This document shows positions 25,013-33,987 of a DNA stretch of 64,000 bases, in pieces (the first letter of the stretch is position 1; each line of letters starts with the position of its first letter). The position numbers and the translations under genes were made by a program. The stretch spans positions 30,277 to 94,276 of the forward strand of contig JBCDJN010000006.1 of the NCBI GenBank assembly GCA_039414355.1. The letters are read 5' to 3'. Source of the DNA: JBCCQL01 sp039414355 (GTDB lineage Bacteria > Planctomycetota > Planctomycetia > Pirellulales > Lacipirellulaceae). The notes under the pieces are model-generated. The model did no database searches and was not told the origin of the DNA. It saw only the letters and a list, made by a program, of their open reading frames with translations.

Positions 25013-26509
25013 ATGATAGCTCCGCGTCTACTGGCACTCTACCTCGCAACTTCGATGCTACTCGCGTCGCACCACTCGTCGCAAGCGCAGGCGGAAACCC
25101 CAGTCGCAGCGGGGGCCTCGGACAAGGTGTTCCAAGCGACGGGGATCAAGATCGGCGAAGTCACACCGAGCAAGGCAATCGTCTGGACCCGCGTCACCGC
25201 TCGCCCGAGTCGGAACTCAGAGGATCTGCCGGGCGTGAAGATCCGCTACGCCAAAGACACACACAAGGCGAGTGCACGACGTGGCGTCGTAGAGGCGATC
25301 GAGTACCCGCCGGGCGCCACCGTCGACGATCTGCCGGGCGCGGCGCCGGGCGCTGCCGGTCAGACCCGCGTGCTGTATCGCGCGGGGACGGACGCGGAGT
25401 GGATGGCAACCGACTGGGCCGGCGTCGACGCGGCCAAGGACTTCACGCGACAAATAAGCCTCAAGGGGCTCCTCCCAAGCACGGAGTACCAGCTCGCCGT
25501 CGAGGCGCGGCAGGTTCCCTCAGGCGACGCCACGTCTCGCGTCGAAGGTGAATTCCGTACCGCGCCAAGCGCTGACGAGCCGGGCAGGGTGGTCTTCACC
25601 GTGGTCACCGGGCAGGGCAACTACGACCAGGACAGCCCCGACGGCTTCCTGATCTATGAGACGATGCTGAAACTCAAGCCGAGTTTCTTCGCGCACACCG
25701 GAGACATCATCTATTACGACCGGGTTTCGAAGACGCTGCCACTCGCCCGGTACCTGTGGCATCGCAACTGGAGCTGGCCGCTGCATACGGAGTTCCACCG
25801 GCAGGTCCCGAGCTACTTTGAGAAGGACGACCACGACACCTTGGTCAACGACTGCTGGCCCAGCATGGATGCGGCGTACATGCACGAGCTCACCTTCGCC
25901 CAGGGCGTAGAGGTGTTCCTCGAGCAGGTTCCGATGAGGGGCAAGACCTACCGGACCTTCCGGTGGGGCAAGGACCTGCAGATTTGGCTTGTTGAGGGAC
26001 GGGACTTCCGAAGCCCGAACACCGCGCCGGACGGCCCCGACAAAACGATCTGGGGCGAAGAGCAGATGGCGTGGTTCAAACGCACCGTCGCCGAGTCGGA
26101 CGCCACGTTCCGTGTGCTGATCAGCCCCACCCCGGTTGTCGGCCCGGACCGCTCAAAGAAGAACGACAATCACTCCAACGCGGGCTTCCAGCACGAGGGC
26201 GCCGCGATCCGCGAGTTCCTTGCCAGCCAGAAGAACATGCTCGTGGTGTGCGGCGACCGCCATTGGCAGTACATGTCCGTCGACCCGACCACCGGGCTGC
26301 GCGAGTACAGCTGCGGCCCAGCTTCGGACAAGCACGCCGGCGGCTGGAGTGACTCCGACTACTACCCAGACTACCACCGGTTCTTAAAAGTAAAGGGCGG
26401 CTTCCTCTCCGGCACGGTGGAGCGGACCGGTGACAAACCGTCGATCACGTTCCGCTTTCACGCGGTCGATGGCACGGTGCGTCACACGGATACGGTCGTC
26501 GCGAAGTAG
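25013..26509 (+). CDS. PhoD-like exported phosphatase/phosphodiesterase
   Basis: The 498-residue product has a signal peptide (LLALYLATSMLLASHHSSQA), an N-terminal Ig-like domain (IKIGEVTPSKAIVWTRVTA, then TEYQLAVEARQVP) and a metallophosphoesterase core with FFAHTGDIIYYD, YFEKDDHDTLVNDCWPSMD, LISPTPVVGPDRSKK and VVCGDRHWQYMSV. The Asp, His and Asn residues in these motifs are the expected metal ligands of PhoD-type alkaline phosphatases. It probably hydrolyses phosphate esters outside the cytoplasm. It is convergent with the sulfatase gene, 24 bases apart, without an obvious terminator. Confidence 0.88.
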   Translation: MIAPRLLALYLATSMLLASHHSSQAQAETPVAAGASDKVFQATGIKIGEVTPSKAIVWTRVTARPSRNSEDLPGVKIRYAKDTHKASARRGVVEAIEYPPGATVDDLPGAAPGAAGQTRVLYRAGTDAEWMATDWAGVDAAKDFTRQISLKGLLPSTEYQLAVEARQVPSGDATSRVEGEFRTAPSADEPGRVVFTVVTGQGNYDQDSPDGFLIYETMLKLKPSFFAHTGDIIYYDRVSKTLPLARYLWHRNWSWPLHTEFHRQVPSYFEKDDHDTLVNDCWPSMDAAYMHELTFAQGVEVFLEQVPMRGKTYRTFRWGKDLQIWLVEGRDFRSPNTAPDGPDKTIWGEEQMAWFKRTVAESDATFRVLISPTPVVGPDRSKKNDNHSNAGFQHEGAAIREFLASQKNMLVVCGDRHWQYMSVDPTTGLREYSCGPASDKHAGGWSDSDYYPDYHRFLKVKGGFLSGTVERTGDKPSITFRFHAVDGTVRHTDTVVAK

Positions 26510-26533
26510 CCGCCGAAGTCGACCGATGCCGTG

Positions 26534-27904
26534 TCAATCGACTCGTTCGGCCAACTGGGCCGCCAGTTGCCGCTTTACCGCTTCGTAGTCGGGGTTGTCG
26601 ACGACGTTGGTCCACTCGTTCGGGTCGGACGCGTGGTCGTAGAGTTCCTCGGAGCCATCGCCGTAGCGTATGTAGCGATAACGGTCGGTCTGCAACGCGT
26701 GGCTGTCTTTCTTCCAGCTCACCAGGACCGGGTGATCCCACTCTCGCCCGGGGTCTTCGAGCAGAGGTACGAGGCTTCGCCCCTCGTTCAGCTTGTTCGC
26801 AGGCAGCCCGGCCAACTCGACAAGCGTTGGGTAGATGTCGATCAAACCCACGGGGCGATCGCACCGTCCGCCGGGCACAATGCCAGGCCCGCTGAACACC
26901 ATGGGCACGTGCGAAGCCCGCTCCCAGGTGGTCTGCTTCTGGAAGGTGTTCTTCTCTCCCAGGTGGTAGCCGTGGTCGGACCAGAGCACGATCACCGTGT
27001 TCTTGGCGTGCGGGCTCTGCTCCAACGCTTCGAGGACTCGGCCCACCTGATGGTCAACAAACGATGTGCACGCCAGGTACGCCTGCAGGATGTCTTGCCA
27101 CTGCCCGGTCTCAATCGCCCACGAGGTGCGCGGCATCCACGGGTAGATGTTCATTTCACGCGCGAACTTGGGGACGTCTTCTAGGTCACTCGCCAAGTAA
27201 GCGGGCTTGGTGAGCTTGGCGGGGTCCGGGTAAAGGTCGAACCACTGTTGGGGCACGTGCCAGGGGACGTGCGGCCGGAGGAAACCCACCATCAGCATGA
27301 AAGGCTTATCGTAGGACTCTCCAAGGCGCTTGATCGCCCAGTCGGCCGCCTGATGGTCGGTCATGTCGGAATCTTCGCCGGGGTAGGGGCCCCAGTCGGT
27401 CATGGTGCCGCCGTTGGTCGGGTCCCACTTCAACCGCTTTCCGCTCGGCAGCTTGTTCCAGTCGCCACGCCCGCCGCTTTCGTCGACGATCTCATCCGGC
27501 ACATGCCGGTGCAGCAGCTTGCCCACGGCCATGGTGTAGTAGCCGTGGTCGCGGAAGTGCTCCGGCAAGAGCCGGCCGCCACGCTCGCGGGTGCATTTGA
27601 GGGCCACGCTGTCCTTGGCCTGCGTCTGGAATCCAAGGTTGTACGGGTAAAAGCCCGACATCAGCGAAGCCCGCGACGGCGCGCAGACTGGGAACTGGCA
27701 ATGGGCGTCGGTGAACACCACGCCCCGCTCGGCGATGCGATCGAGATTGGGCGTGATCGCATCCGGGTATCGTCCCATGAAGCCCGGCACGTCGTTCAGG
27801 TCGTCGATCGCAATGAACAGGACATTGGGCGGCGCCGCAGGAGCCACCGCAGCCGCCAACGCAACCAAAAGTATGCCAACCCACCCGAGAGATCGAACGC
27901 CCAT
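26534..27904 (-). CDS. Type I sulfatase (Cys-type, formylglycine-dependent)
   Basis: From ATG 27904, preceded by AGGAGG, the product is 456 residues. A signal peptide (MGVRSLGWVGILLVALAAAV) leads to the metal site PNVLFIAIDDLND and the sulfatase signature C74-A-P-S-R78 in PVCAPSRASLMSG, whose Cys is converted to formylglycine. Other conserved parts are YTMAVGKLLH, FMLMVGFLRPHVPWHVPQQW, VIVLWSDHGYHLGEKNTFQK and LIDIYPTLVELAGLP. The layout matches iduronate-2-sulfatase/choline-sulfatase-like enzymes (S1 class). It probably desulfates algal or host polysaccharide. The frame is open upstream to 28150, but the signal peptide and ribosome site fix 27904. Confidence 0.92.
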   Translation of the reverse strand: MGVRSLGWVGILLVALAAAVAPAAPPNVLFIAIDDLNDVPGFMGRYPDAITPNLDRIAERGVVFTDAHCQFPVCAPSRASLMSGFYPYNLGFQTQAKDSVALKCTRERGGRLLPEHFRDHGYYTMAVGKLLHRHVPDEIVDESGGRGDWNKLPSGKRLKWDPTNGGTMTDWGPYPGEDSDMTDHQAADWAIKRLGESYDKPFMLMVGFLRPHVPWHVPQQWFDLYPDPAKLTKPAYLASDLEDVPKFAREMNIYPWMPRTSWAIETGQWQDILQAYLACTSFVDHQVGRVLEALEQSPHAKNTVIVLWSDHGYHLGEKNTFQKQTTWERASHVPMVFSGPGIVPGGRCDRPVGLIDIYPTLVELAGLPANKLNEGRSLVPLLEDPGREWDHPVLVSWKKDSHALQTDRYRYIRYGDGSEELYDHASDPNEWTNVVDNPDYEAVKRQLAAQLAERVD

Positions 27905-28191
27905 TAGAGAAGCTCCTCCTGATGAACCGGCTCGCGCTGACCGTCGATAGGTCCACGACCACGCTGAAATCGGCGGATCGCCTGTCGCGGTCGATCGATG
28001 CCAATCGCCACAATGCATTCTCACACAATGAGATACGAGAGTTGAACAGCGGGCGAACCGCCTTGTCGACGAGGGGAAAGGGCCGCAACGCGGCAATCTG
28101 GACAGCGCCCGGACGCGCAGGCGGGCCGAATAGACTCCACCGCCCGGCAAAAGAGTTAGACAATCGAGACCGACTGGCGCATCCTCTTGGC

Positions 28192-28770
28192 ATGACGCCT
28201 ACGTCTGCATTCTCGCAGTTGGTACGGGAGAGCGCCTTCAAGCTCGCCATGGACGGCCCAAAGTCCCTGGGAGGTCTGTTCGACCTGACCTCCAAGCGGC
28301 TGGTGCGTTACGCCGTTGCCATCGCTAGAAACCAGCACGACGCCGAAGACGCGGTGCAGTCGGCCCTCGCTAAGGTTGCGTCCGAGCCGGGCCGACTCAG
28401 CAAGGCCGATCGACCGTGGCCGTACCTCATTCAGATGGTCCGCAACGAGGTCCTCCAGGCGGCCCGGAAGCGGAAGCGTTTACGGTACCTGTCGGACCTC
28501 CGTGACCTGCTCACTCGTTGCCCGGTGGACGAGCTTGAGCAGGAAGAGACCCACCGGGCAGTCTGGAAGGCACTGCGACGGTTGCCGCCGCCTCAGGCGG
28601 AGGTGGTGGTGCTGAAGATCTGGGAAGACATGACGTTCGCCGAAATCGGCGAGATGCTCACCATCAGCCCCGATACGGCCGCCAGCCGCTACCGCTACGC
28701 GACCCAGAAGCTCACCAAGCTTCTGGCCACGCAGCATTTCGTCTCGAGAGAGGAGGTGCTCAGTGGCTGA
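28192..28770 (+). CDS. RNA polymerase sigma-70 family (ECF-like) sigma factor
   Basis: From ATG 28192 the product is 192 residues, with region 2 (LTSKRLVRYAVAIARNQHDA, then EDAVQSALAKVA and PWPYLIQMVRNEVLQAARK) and region 4 (LRRLPPPQAEVVVLKIWEDM, then TFAEIGEMLTISPDTAASRY). It lies divergent from the sulfatase gene across 287 bases. The stop overlaps the next gene by eight bases; that product has one membrane helix and may act as its anti-sigma partner. Target genes are unknown; the secretion/pseudopilin operon starting at 29234 is the nearest candidate. Confidence 0.88.
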   Translation: MTPTSAFSQLVRESAFKLAMDGPKSLGGLFDLTSKRLVRYAVAIARNQHDAEDAVQSALAKVASEPGRLSKADRPWPYLIQMVRNEVLQAARKRKRLRYLSDLRDLLTRCPVDELEQEETHRAVWKALRRLPPPQAEVVVLKIWEDMTFAEIGEMLTISPDTAASRYRYATQKLTKLLATQHFVSREEVLSG

Positions 28771-29143
28771 CCGCCGACACGAAACAAGCGACGCAGCAGT
28801 GGATCTGGAAGCGATGGTCCGGAGGGCCGCGGACTACGTGCAGCCAACCGACGACCTACGCCCGCGTACGCTCGAAGCCGCTTGCGATCGCGGAAGCCGC
28901 CGACGGGGCCGGCGGTTGGCTTTCTTGGTGGCAACGGTGCTCGTCATTGCTCCTGCTTTCGGCTCGCTTGTCGTCGAAGCAGGTTGGACCGGCGCCTCTG
29001 GCGTAACCGCTGCCGAGCTCCACCAGCGAGCCGACCAGTTAGTCGTTCAACGGCAAACGAAGGCCGCTTGGAGCCTGTTCGAGGCGTTCTCTGGGCTTCG
29101 ACGTGAACAGGCGCGGCAGCTGCGTCCCGACCGCGCTGAGTAA
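28763..29143 (+). CDS. Single-pass membrane protein, possible anti-sigma factor
   Basis: A GTG start at 28763, overlapping the sigma factor stop, gives 126 residues. A charged N-terminal part (about 1-48) is followed by one hydrophobic helix (RLAFLVATVLVIAPAFGSLV) and a helical C-terminal tail. No zinc-type HxxxCxxC motif is present. The topology and the overlap with a sigma factor gene are what one expects of an anti-sigma factor or sigma-linked envelope sensor; family membership cannot be shown from the sequence alone. Confidence 0.65.
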   Translation: MADRRHETSDAAVDLEAMVRRAADYVQPTDDLRPRTLEAACDRGSRRRGRRLAFLVATVLVIAPAFGSLVVEAGWTGASGVTAAELHQRADQLVVQRQTKAAWSLFEAFSGLRREQARQLRPDRAE

Positions 29144-29233
29144 CCGTCTTCGCTGGCTGCCCTAGTTGGCTCTGAGGCTCAGGCGGGCGGGATTTGATTA
29201 AACGAATCCACGGCGTCGTCGCATCTAACGTGC

Positions 29234-30307
29234 ATGGACGCTGCCCCCCTGGATCGCTTACGCGAGTTCAACCGCTGCCTGACGTCGCTCGACGCAGCGG
29301 GCGTTTCGCTGTCGTTGGATGCACGCGGCCGTGGACTGCAGGCGCGGATCAAGCAGATCGAATCCCGGCTCGAAGTCCGCACTGAACTCGGGCAGTCGCT
29401 CACGACCGCAATCGAAGCCGAGGAGGAGCTGCCCGCCGACTACCGCTGCGCGGCACTAATCCTCCTCGCCTCCGGAGACACGAGCGAAGCGCTCGACGCA
29501 GTCGCTCTCCCGAACGATGGCGTGGTCGGCGTGAAGCGGTCGGTGACACGATTGCTCGTCACTCCCCTGATCCTGGTCGCGATGATCTACGGCGGCTTGC
29601 TCCTCCTCTGCCTGTACACCACGCCCCGTTTTGCCGCCGTCTATGCCCAAATCGAACAGACACCGAGCGTTCCTCTAAGCGTACTGCTGTGGCTCCGCGC
29701 CTGGCTGCCTGTGTGGGCGGTGCTTGTTCCGCTGTTCGCCACGGCCGGAGTTTACGCGGTCCTCTACACGAACCCGAAGCGGCTGCTCGGCTGGTCGCCA
29801 GCGATGCGTGGTTTCTCGAGAGCGTCCCGGCGTGCCGCGGTTGTCGAGCAGCTCTCGAGGCTGAGCAGGAACAACGTGCCGCTGACAGCAGCGGCGAAGC
29901 TCATCGAACAGCGTCCGACGGAAGTGGGCTGGCCCGCCGATCCACCCGCCAGTCCCTCCCGTCAAGCTGGCAACAGAGAGGTAACACCCCGCGAGCAGAC
30001 CACGGCTCGCCGCGAATCTCCGCTGCTCACTTGGTCGTTGGCGGGCGACGCTTCGCCGCAGCAACGGATCGCAAGACTCGCCTTTGCGGCCAACTCATAC
30101 CGACAAGCCGCACGCCGCCGAGCACGCTATTGGGCAATCGCCGGGCCAGTGCTGGCAAGCGGGCTGGTCGGCGGAGTTCTGATGCTTGGCTACGGATGGG
30201 CGTTGTTCGCTCCCTTCGCCGCCCTAGTGGAGGACCTAGCACAGCCGGCAAGCTGCAACGAGATCCAACTTCAGCCCAGAGTCGCTCACGGAGCCACTGG
30301 GCGATGA
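29234..30307 (+). CDS. GspF/PilC-like inner-membrane protein 1
   Basis: The 357-residue product has a cytoplasmic helical N-terminus, membrane helices near 113-133 (RLLVTPLILVAMIYGGLLLL), 155-175 and 305-330 (VLASGLVGGVLMLGYGWALF), and the general layout of GspF/PilC-type assembly platform proteins. It is divergent, and the family is judged by topology and by the similar proteins next to it. Platform proteins connect the secretion ATPase to pseudopilin assembly. The stop overlaps the next gene start (ATGA at 30304). Confidence 0.6.
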   Translation: MDAAPLDRLREFNRCLTSLDAAGVSLSLDARGRGLQARIKQIESRLEVRTELGQSLTTAIEAEEELPADYRCAALILLASGDTSEALDAVALPNDGVVGVKRSVTRLLVTPLILVAMIYGGLLLLCLYTTPRFAAVYAQIEQTPSVPLSVLLWLRAWLPVWAVLVPLFATAGVYAVLYTNPKRLLGWSPAMRGFSRASRRAAVVEQLSRLSRNNVPLTAAAKLIEQRPTEVGWPADPPASPSRQAGNREVTPREQTTARRESPLLTWSLAGDASPQQRIARLAFAANSYRQAARRRARYWAIAGPVLASGLVGGVLMLGYGWALFAPFAALVEDLAQPASCNEIQLQPRVAHGATGR

Positions 30308-31371
30308 ACTCCTGGGTGAACATCAAGGCCGACGCGTCGTTGCAGCCCGCCCCCGAACTCGTCGACCGGGTCAACCAGTGGCTCGAACTACGAGACCAAT
30401 ACACCCCGCTCCTAAGAGCCTTCTGCGAAGAACTGCCTGCTGGCCGATGGCGACGCAACCTGCAAGGCCTGCTTGAGCAGCTCGATGCCGGCGTGGCCGC
30501 CGAGGCTCTTTGCCAATCAAGGGCACACCTCTCGACCGTCATGCCATTGCTGGCAAGTGAAGAACACGCGGGTGTCGGGCCGCGTCTGGAACGCGTGCTG
30601 AGCGAATCGCTCCGAGACGACCAACTCAACCGCAAGCGGCTCCGCGTGATGGCTTATCCGGCAGGCGTCCTCGCCCTGGCCTTGCTGGTGATGTCGTTCC
30701 TCAGCCTCACCGTCACGCCGGTCTTCGAAGAGGTCTTCGATGAGTTCGCCCTAGACCTACCTGCCATGACGCAAGCAACGCTCGTCGTCTCACACGCTTT
30801 GACGAGGAGCACCCTGTGGCTGGTGTGCGGGTTGGCTACGATCGTTGCGCTCGCAATCGTGGCAAGCCGCTACGTGATGGCATCCGGACCGTACCGACTC
30901 TCACAGGCGGCTGCCTTCGCGACGCGTGGCAGCTCTCAGAGCGTCGCCGCCATGGCCACCTTCACCCAGCGTCTCGCTGACGGACTGGCAGCCCAGTTGC
31001 CGGAGACGGTTGCAATTCGCACCGCCGCCGAGGTCTCACCCGGTCGATTCCTGAGGCGAGCCGCCACCCGGTTGGCGACGGAAGCCGAGCCTCGCGGTGA
31101 GCCACGCGTCCCCCTCGCCTCGCTCAAGACATCAGCTTGGTTCCCGGCGGTCATGATTCACCTTGTCGACCAGGAACCTAACAACCAAATAGCAACGGCT
31201 CGGCGCCTGGAAGCGTACGCCGACGCGCTGACCGAGCGGTTCGAGAGCCGATTCGACTGGTCTACCGGGGTCGTGGCTCAGCTTGCTGTTGTAACCGTGG
31301 GCGGCGTCGTAGCCCTGGTGCTTGTCGCAATGCTGCTGCCGATGGTTAGCCTCGTCAGCGCGCTCTCGTAG
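30304..31371 (+). CDS. GspF/PilC-like inner-membrane protein 2
   Basis: From ATG 30304 (coupled to the upstream stop) the product is 355 residues. An open extension to 29689 lies in another frame over the upstream gene and is ignored. It has an N-terminal helical domain, a helix pair (VMAYPAGVLALALLVMSFLS and LWLVCGLATIVALAIVASRY), a second helical domain, and a C-terminal helix (VAQLAVVTVGGVVALVLVAM). The segment between the first pair (VTPVFEEVFDEFALDLPAMT) matches the GspF periplasmic loop, where FxxxLPxxT is common. A type II secretion-like platform role is likely. Confidence 0.72.
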   Translation: MNSWVNIKADASLQPAPELVDRVNQWLELRDQYTPLLRAFCEELPAGRWRRNLQGLLEQLDAGVAAEALCQSRAHLSTVMPLLASEEHAGVGPRLERVLSESLRDDQLNRKRLRVMAYPAGVLALALLVMSFLSLTVTPVFEEVFDEFALDLPAMTQATLVVSHALTRSTLWLVCGLATIVALAIVASRYVMASGPYRLSQAAAFATRGSSQSVAAMATFTQRLADGLAAQLPETVAIRTAAEVSPGRFLRRAATRLATEAEPRGEPRVPLASLKTSAWFPAVMIHLVDQEPNNQIATARRLEAYADALTERFESRFDWSTGVVAQLAVVTVGGVVALVLVAMLLPMVSLVSALS

Positions 31372-31395
31372 GCCAATAGCCTCGAACACACCGTC

Positions 31396-32529
31396 ATGTC
31401 GAAAGAACGCTTTCCAACGTTCCGCCGCTGGGCAACCGGCCAAGTATGGCTGAAGCGAATATCCGCGGCCTCCCCTCAGCGTCGATGGCACCTCACGCCC
31501 ACGTGGCGGGCCGACACATGGGCGTCCCAGCAGCGGACACTGCTGAGAATGCTCCAACTGGCGGCGCGCGAAGGCTTACCGTATGGCTACCTTGTGGGTG
31601 AACTGGCGAACGACCAACAGTGGTCCTACGGCCGGCGGCTCTCGCGACTGTCGCGACGATTGAAGCAAGGGACGTCACTAGCCGACGCCGTTGAACAGAC
31701 GCCCGGGGTCTTACCGACCCAGCAAGTTCTAGCGATTCGATTCGGGGTCGAATCGGGCACCCTCGCCCGTGTTCTGGACGAACTCGTGGAACGCCAAGAC
31801 GCCGACTCCGTCGACGCCGAACAACGGTTCCACAAACTCGGATCCTATCTGTTGGGCGTCGCCGTGCTAGGGAGCATCATCACCGCGATTGTTCTCTTCA
31901 TCATCATGCCTCCGATGCGGCTGCTCATGCAAGAGTTCTATCTAGAACTGCCACCTGTATCGCAAGGTCTCATGGATCTCGGCAACTGGCTCGAAGATTA
32001 CGCCTGGCTGCTTGCACTCGCCATCGCTGCTATGTCCGCCTTCTTCCTCAGTGAGTCTGGGTGGCGATACTTCCACCGTGTTATCCTGCCACGCCTGTCG
32101 GGCTCCGCGGTTCGGCTCCGCGGCGCGGAGATCATGCACCTCCTGGCAATCTCATTGCAAGCCGGCAGACCGCTCACCGGCGCCATCTCCACACTCGCCA
32201 GGTATTACTACGACTCTGGAGTCCGGACGCAACTGCTGTTTGTCCGCAATGAGATCGAACAAGGCGCCGACCCGTGGCGATCCATGCAGCACACAGGTCT
32301 CATCTCGGAGGCGGAGGCTCAGCCGCTGCTCGTTGGCGCCGACCACGCATCGCAAAGCTGGACCCTCCGCAGACTTGCCGGTCTGCGACGCCAACGGGTC
32401 GCAACACGGCTTCGCCTCTGCGCCGACGTCCTTCACCCCATCGCAGTTCTCTCGCTCGGCGCCCTAGTTCTGGCGACCTGCCTCGCGGCTCTCGGCCCAC
32501 TAATCCATCTAATCAGCTCACTTTCGTGA
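31396..32529 (+). CDS. GspF/PilC-like inner-membrane protein 3
   Basis: The 377-residue product is the most typical GspF of the three. Its first cytoplasmic domain has LLRMLQLAAREGLPYGYLVG and RRLKQGTSLADAVEQTPGVL followed by RFGVESGTLARVLDELVE. A membrane helix (AVLGSIITAIVLFIIMPPM) precedes the periplasmic LELPPVSQGLM, and a second cytoplasmic repeat (MHLLAISLQAGRPLTGAIST) precedes the last helix. It should form the inner-membrane platform of a type II secretion or pilus-like machine. The stop overlaps the GTG start of the next gene (32526). Confidence 0.82.
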   Translation: MSKERFPTFRRWATGQVWLKRISAASPQRRWHLTPTWRADTWASQQRTLLRMLQLAAREGLPYGYLVGELANDQQWSYGRRLSRLSRRLKQGTSLADAVEQTPGVLPTQQVLAIRFGVESGTLARVLDELVERQDADSVDAEQRFHKLGSYLLGVAVLGSIITAIVLFIIMPPMRLLMQEFYLELPPVSQGLMDLGNWLEDYAWLLALAIAAMSAFFLSESGWRYFHRVILPRLSGSAVRLRGAEIMHLLAISLQAGRPLTGAISTLARYYYDSGVRTQLLFVRNEIEQGADPWRSMQHTGLISEAEAQPLLVGADHASQSWTLRRLAGLRRQRVATRLRLCADVLHPIAVLSLGALVLATCLAALGPLIHLISSLS

Positions 32530-32993
32530 TTCTCAAGCGTATGCCTACTGTGAAACCAAGAAAAGAAGCAAGAGCCGCCAGACCACGCAAGGCGTTCATG
32601 CTCACCGAAGTTGTCGTTGCCTCAATCGTATTGGTAGCTGTCTTGTCGGTCCTGAGCCAGCTCACGGTTCGCAATGGCCGATTACAAGCACAAACCCGCG
32701 AGTACCACCTCGCTCTCGAGGAGCTCAGCAACGCGATCGCACGCCTAACCGCCCTCGAGCCACAGGCGCTCGATCGCGAACTACAAGACCTAACCTGCTC
32801 GCCAGCCACAGCGATCGCATTAACTTCTCCCGAACTCTCGGCCGACGTGATCGACGACGCGCACGGCCGCCGGTTGACGCTAGCCCTGACCTGGGATCGC
32901 TCAGGGAAACGCGAACCCGTAACGCTCACCGCCTGGCTGCCCACAAAGGAACCCTCCTACGAAGAGGCTCAAGGAGGCAACAGGCAGCCATGA
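32526..32993 (+). CDS. Pseudopilin-like protein (minor, GspI/H type)
   Basis: A GTG at 32526 overlaps the upstream stop (GTGA); an ATG at 32541 is an alternative five codons later. The protein (155 or 150 residues) has a basic leader and a prepilin-type segment (KAFMLTEVVVASIVLVAVLS) with the expected Glu at +5 of the mature form, although the residue before the cut is Ala rather than Gly. A short globular part follows. It probably joins the pilus-like fibre assembled by the upstream GspF-type proteins. The stop overlaps the next start by four bases. Confidence 0.72.
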   Translation: MILKRMPTVKPRKEARAARPRKAFMLTEVVVASIVLVAVLSVLSQLTVRNGRLQAQTREYHLALEELSNAIARLTALEPQALDRELQDLTCSPATAIALTSPELSADVIDDAHGRRLTLALTWDRSGKREPVTLTAWLPTKEPSYEEAQGGNRQP

Positions 32994-33493
32994 ATCGTCA
33001 CCGAGCGTTCTCGCTTGTCGAGCTACTCGTCGCAATGAGTGCCACCACGGTGCTGCTCGCGGTATCCGTTGACATGGTTCATCGTGCCATGCGTGTTCAC
33101 TCCACGACACGCGAGAGAGGGCAGTTTCAAGCAGAAGCTCTTCGGCTGTCGCGTCAGTTACGCGCGGATGCTTGGTTAGCCGTATCTGCTAAATCCATTG
33201 CCGGAGAACTATCCATGCAACTCCGAGACCATGCAGGCGAAGTCAAGGTTGTCTATGCACACGAGCCGGCAAGGGGCATCGTCCGGCGTGAGTCTACCAA
33301 CAGCCTCGGAAGTGTCCGAACGGAGCAATACAGCTTGCCCGGGACCGTCTTCACGACGTCGGTACGCGATGGTGATGGCATAGTCGAGCTTGTCATCGAG
33401 AGCGTCAACGATGTGATGCGCCGCCATCGGCGGAATGTTCTGCAGGTTACAACAAGAGTGGGCGGTCGCGTGACCCGGACGCCTGGAGCGTGA
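32990..33493 (+). CDS. Pseudopilin-like protein (GspJ type)
   Basis: The 167-residue product begins MNRHRAFSLVELLVAMSATT, a prepilin N-terminus with the conserved Glu at +5 and Ala instead of Gly before the cleavage site. The hydrophobic helix is followed by a beta-rich globular domain. GspJ-type minor pseudopilins have this length and plan. It is coupled to both neighbours (start overlaps 32993; the next gene begins one base after its stop). Confidence 0.72.
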   Translation: MNRHRAFSLVELLVAMSATTVLLAVSVDMVHRAMRVHSTTRERGQFQAEALRLSRQLRADAWLAVSAKSIAGELSMQLRDHAGEVKVVYAHEPARGIVRRESTNSLGSVRTEQYSLPGTVFTTSVRDGDGIVELVIESVNDVMRRHRRNVLQVTTRVGGRVTRTPGA

Positions 33494-33494
33494 C

Positions 33495-33968
33495 ATGAAG
33501 AACACACCATCCCACACTAACCGCCACGCATTCCACCGCAGCGACCGCAAGTCGGGGGTCGCGTTGGTGTGCGTAATCGTCTGCCTGTCGATAGCAACCA
33601 CAATGGCCGCCGCCTCGACTTCGGCGATTCTCAAACAACGGCGATCTCTGAAGAAAGAGCGACAACTTCGGCAGGTCGAGTTGCTACTCGACGCGGGTCT
33701 TCAGCGAGCGTCCGCGCAGCTGCTCGCCGACCGCGGATACACCGGGGAGTTGTGGCGGCTAGACACTGAAGTTCTGCAATGCATGGGCGCCGCCGCCGTG
33801 CAGATTCGCATCGACCGCGAACCGTCGTCACCGGTCGCATCTGTCACCATCGTCGCTTCCCTCCCTGCCGACTCCGACACTCCGGTTCGGCGTTCGAGCA
33901 CCTACTATCTGACAGGCAATGGAGCAACGGACGACGTCTATGCTCCGTCTCCCACGCTTGATCCCTGA
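33495..33968 (+). CDS. PilX/GspK-like minor pilus-type protein
   Basis: The 157-residue protein has a long basic N-terminus and one hydrophobic segment (SGVALVCVIVCLSIATTMAA, then AASTSAILKQRR) followed by a helical stalk (RQVELLLDAGLQRASAQLLA). The pattern G-V-A-L-V-x-V-x-V, without the +5 Glu, is typical of GspK/PilX-type proteins that cap pseudopilus tips. It follows two pseudopilin genes, which supports the reading. The family is assigned by topology and context. Confidence 0.62.
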   Translation: MKNTPSHTNRHAFHRSDRKSGVALVCVIVCLSIATTMAAASTSAILKQRRSLKKERQLRQVELLLDAGLQRASAQLLADRGYTGELWRLDTEVLQCMGAAAVQIRIDREPSSPVASVTIVASLPADSDTPVRRSSTYYLTGNGATDDVYAPSPTLDP

Positions 33969-33987
33969 CTGTCTCTGGAGCTTAGAT

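Noticed and set aside
29689..30303. 205-codon upstream extension of the second GspF-like gene
   Set aside because: It overlaps the first GspF-like gene in another frame; the ATG at 30304 is coupled to that gene's stop and gives a family-like N-terminus.
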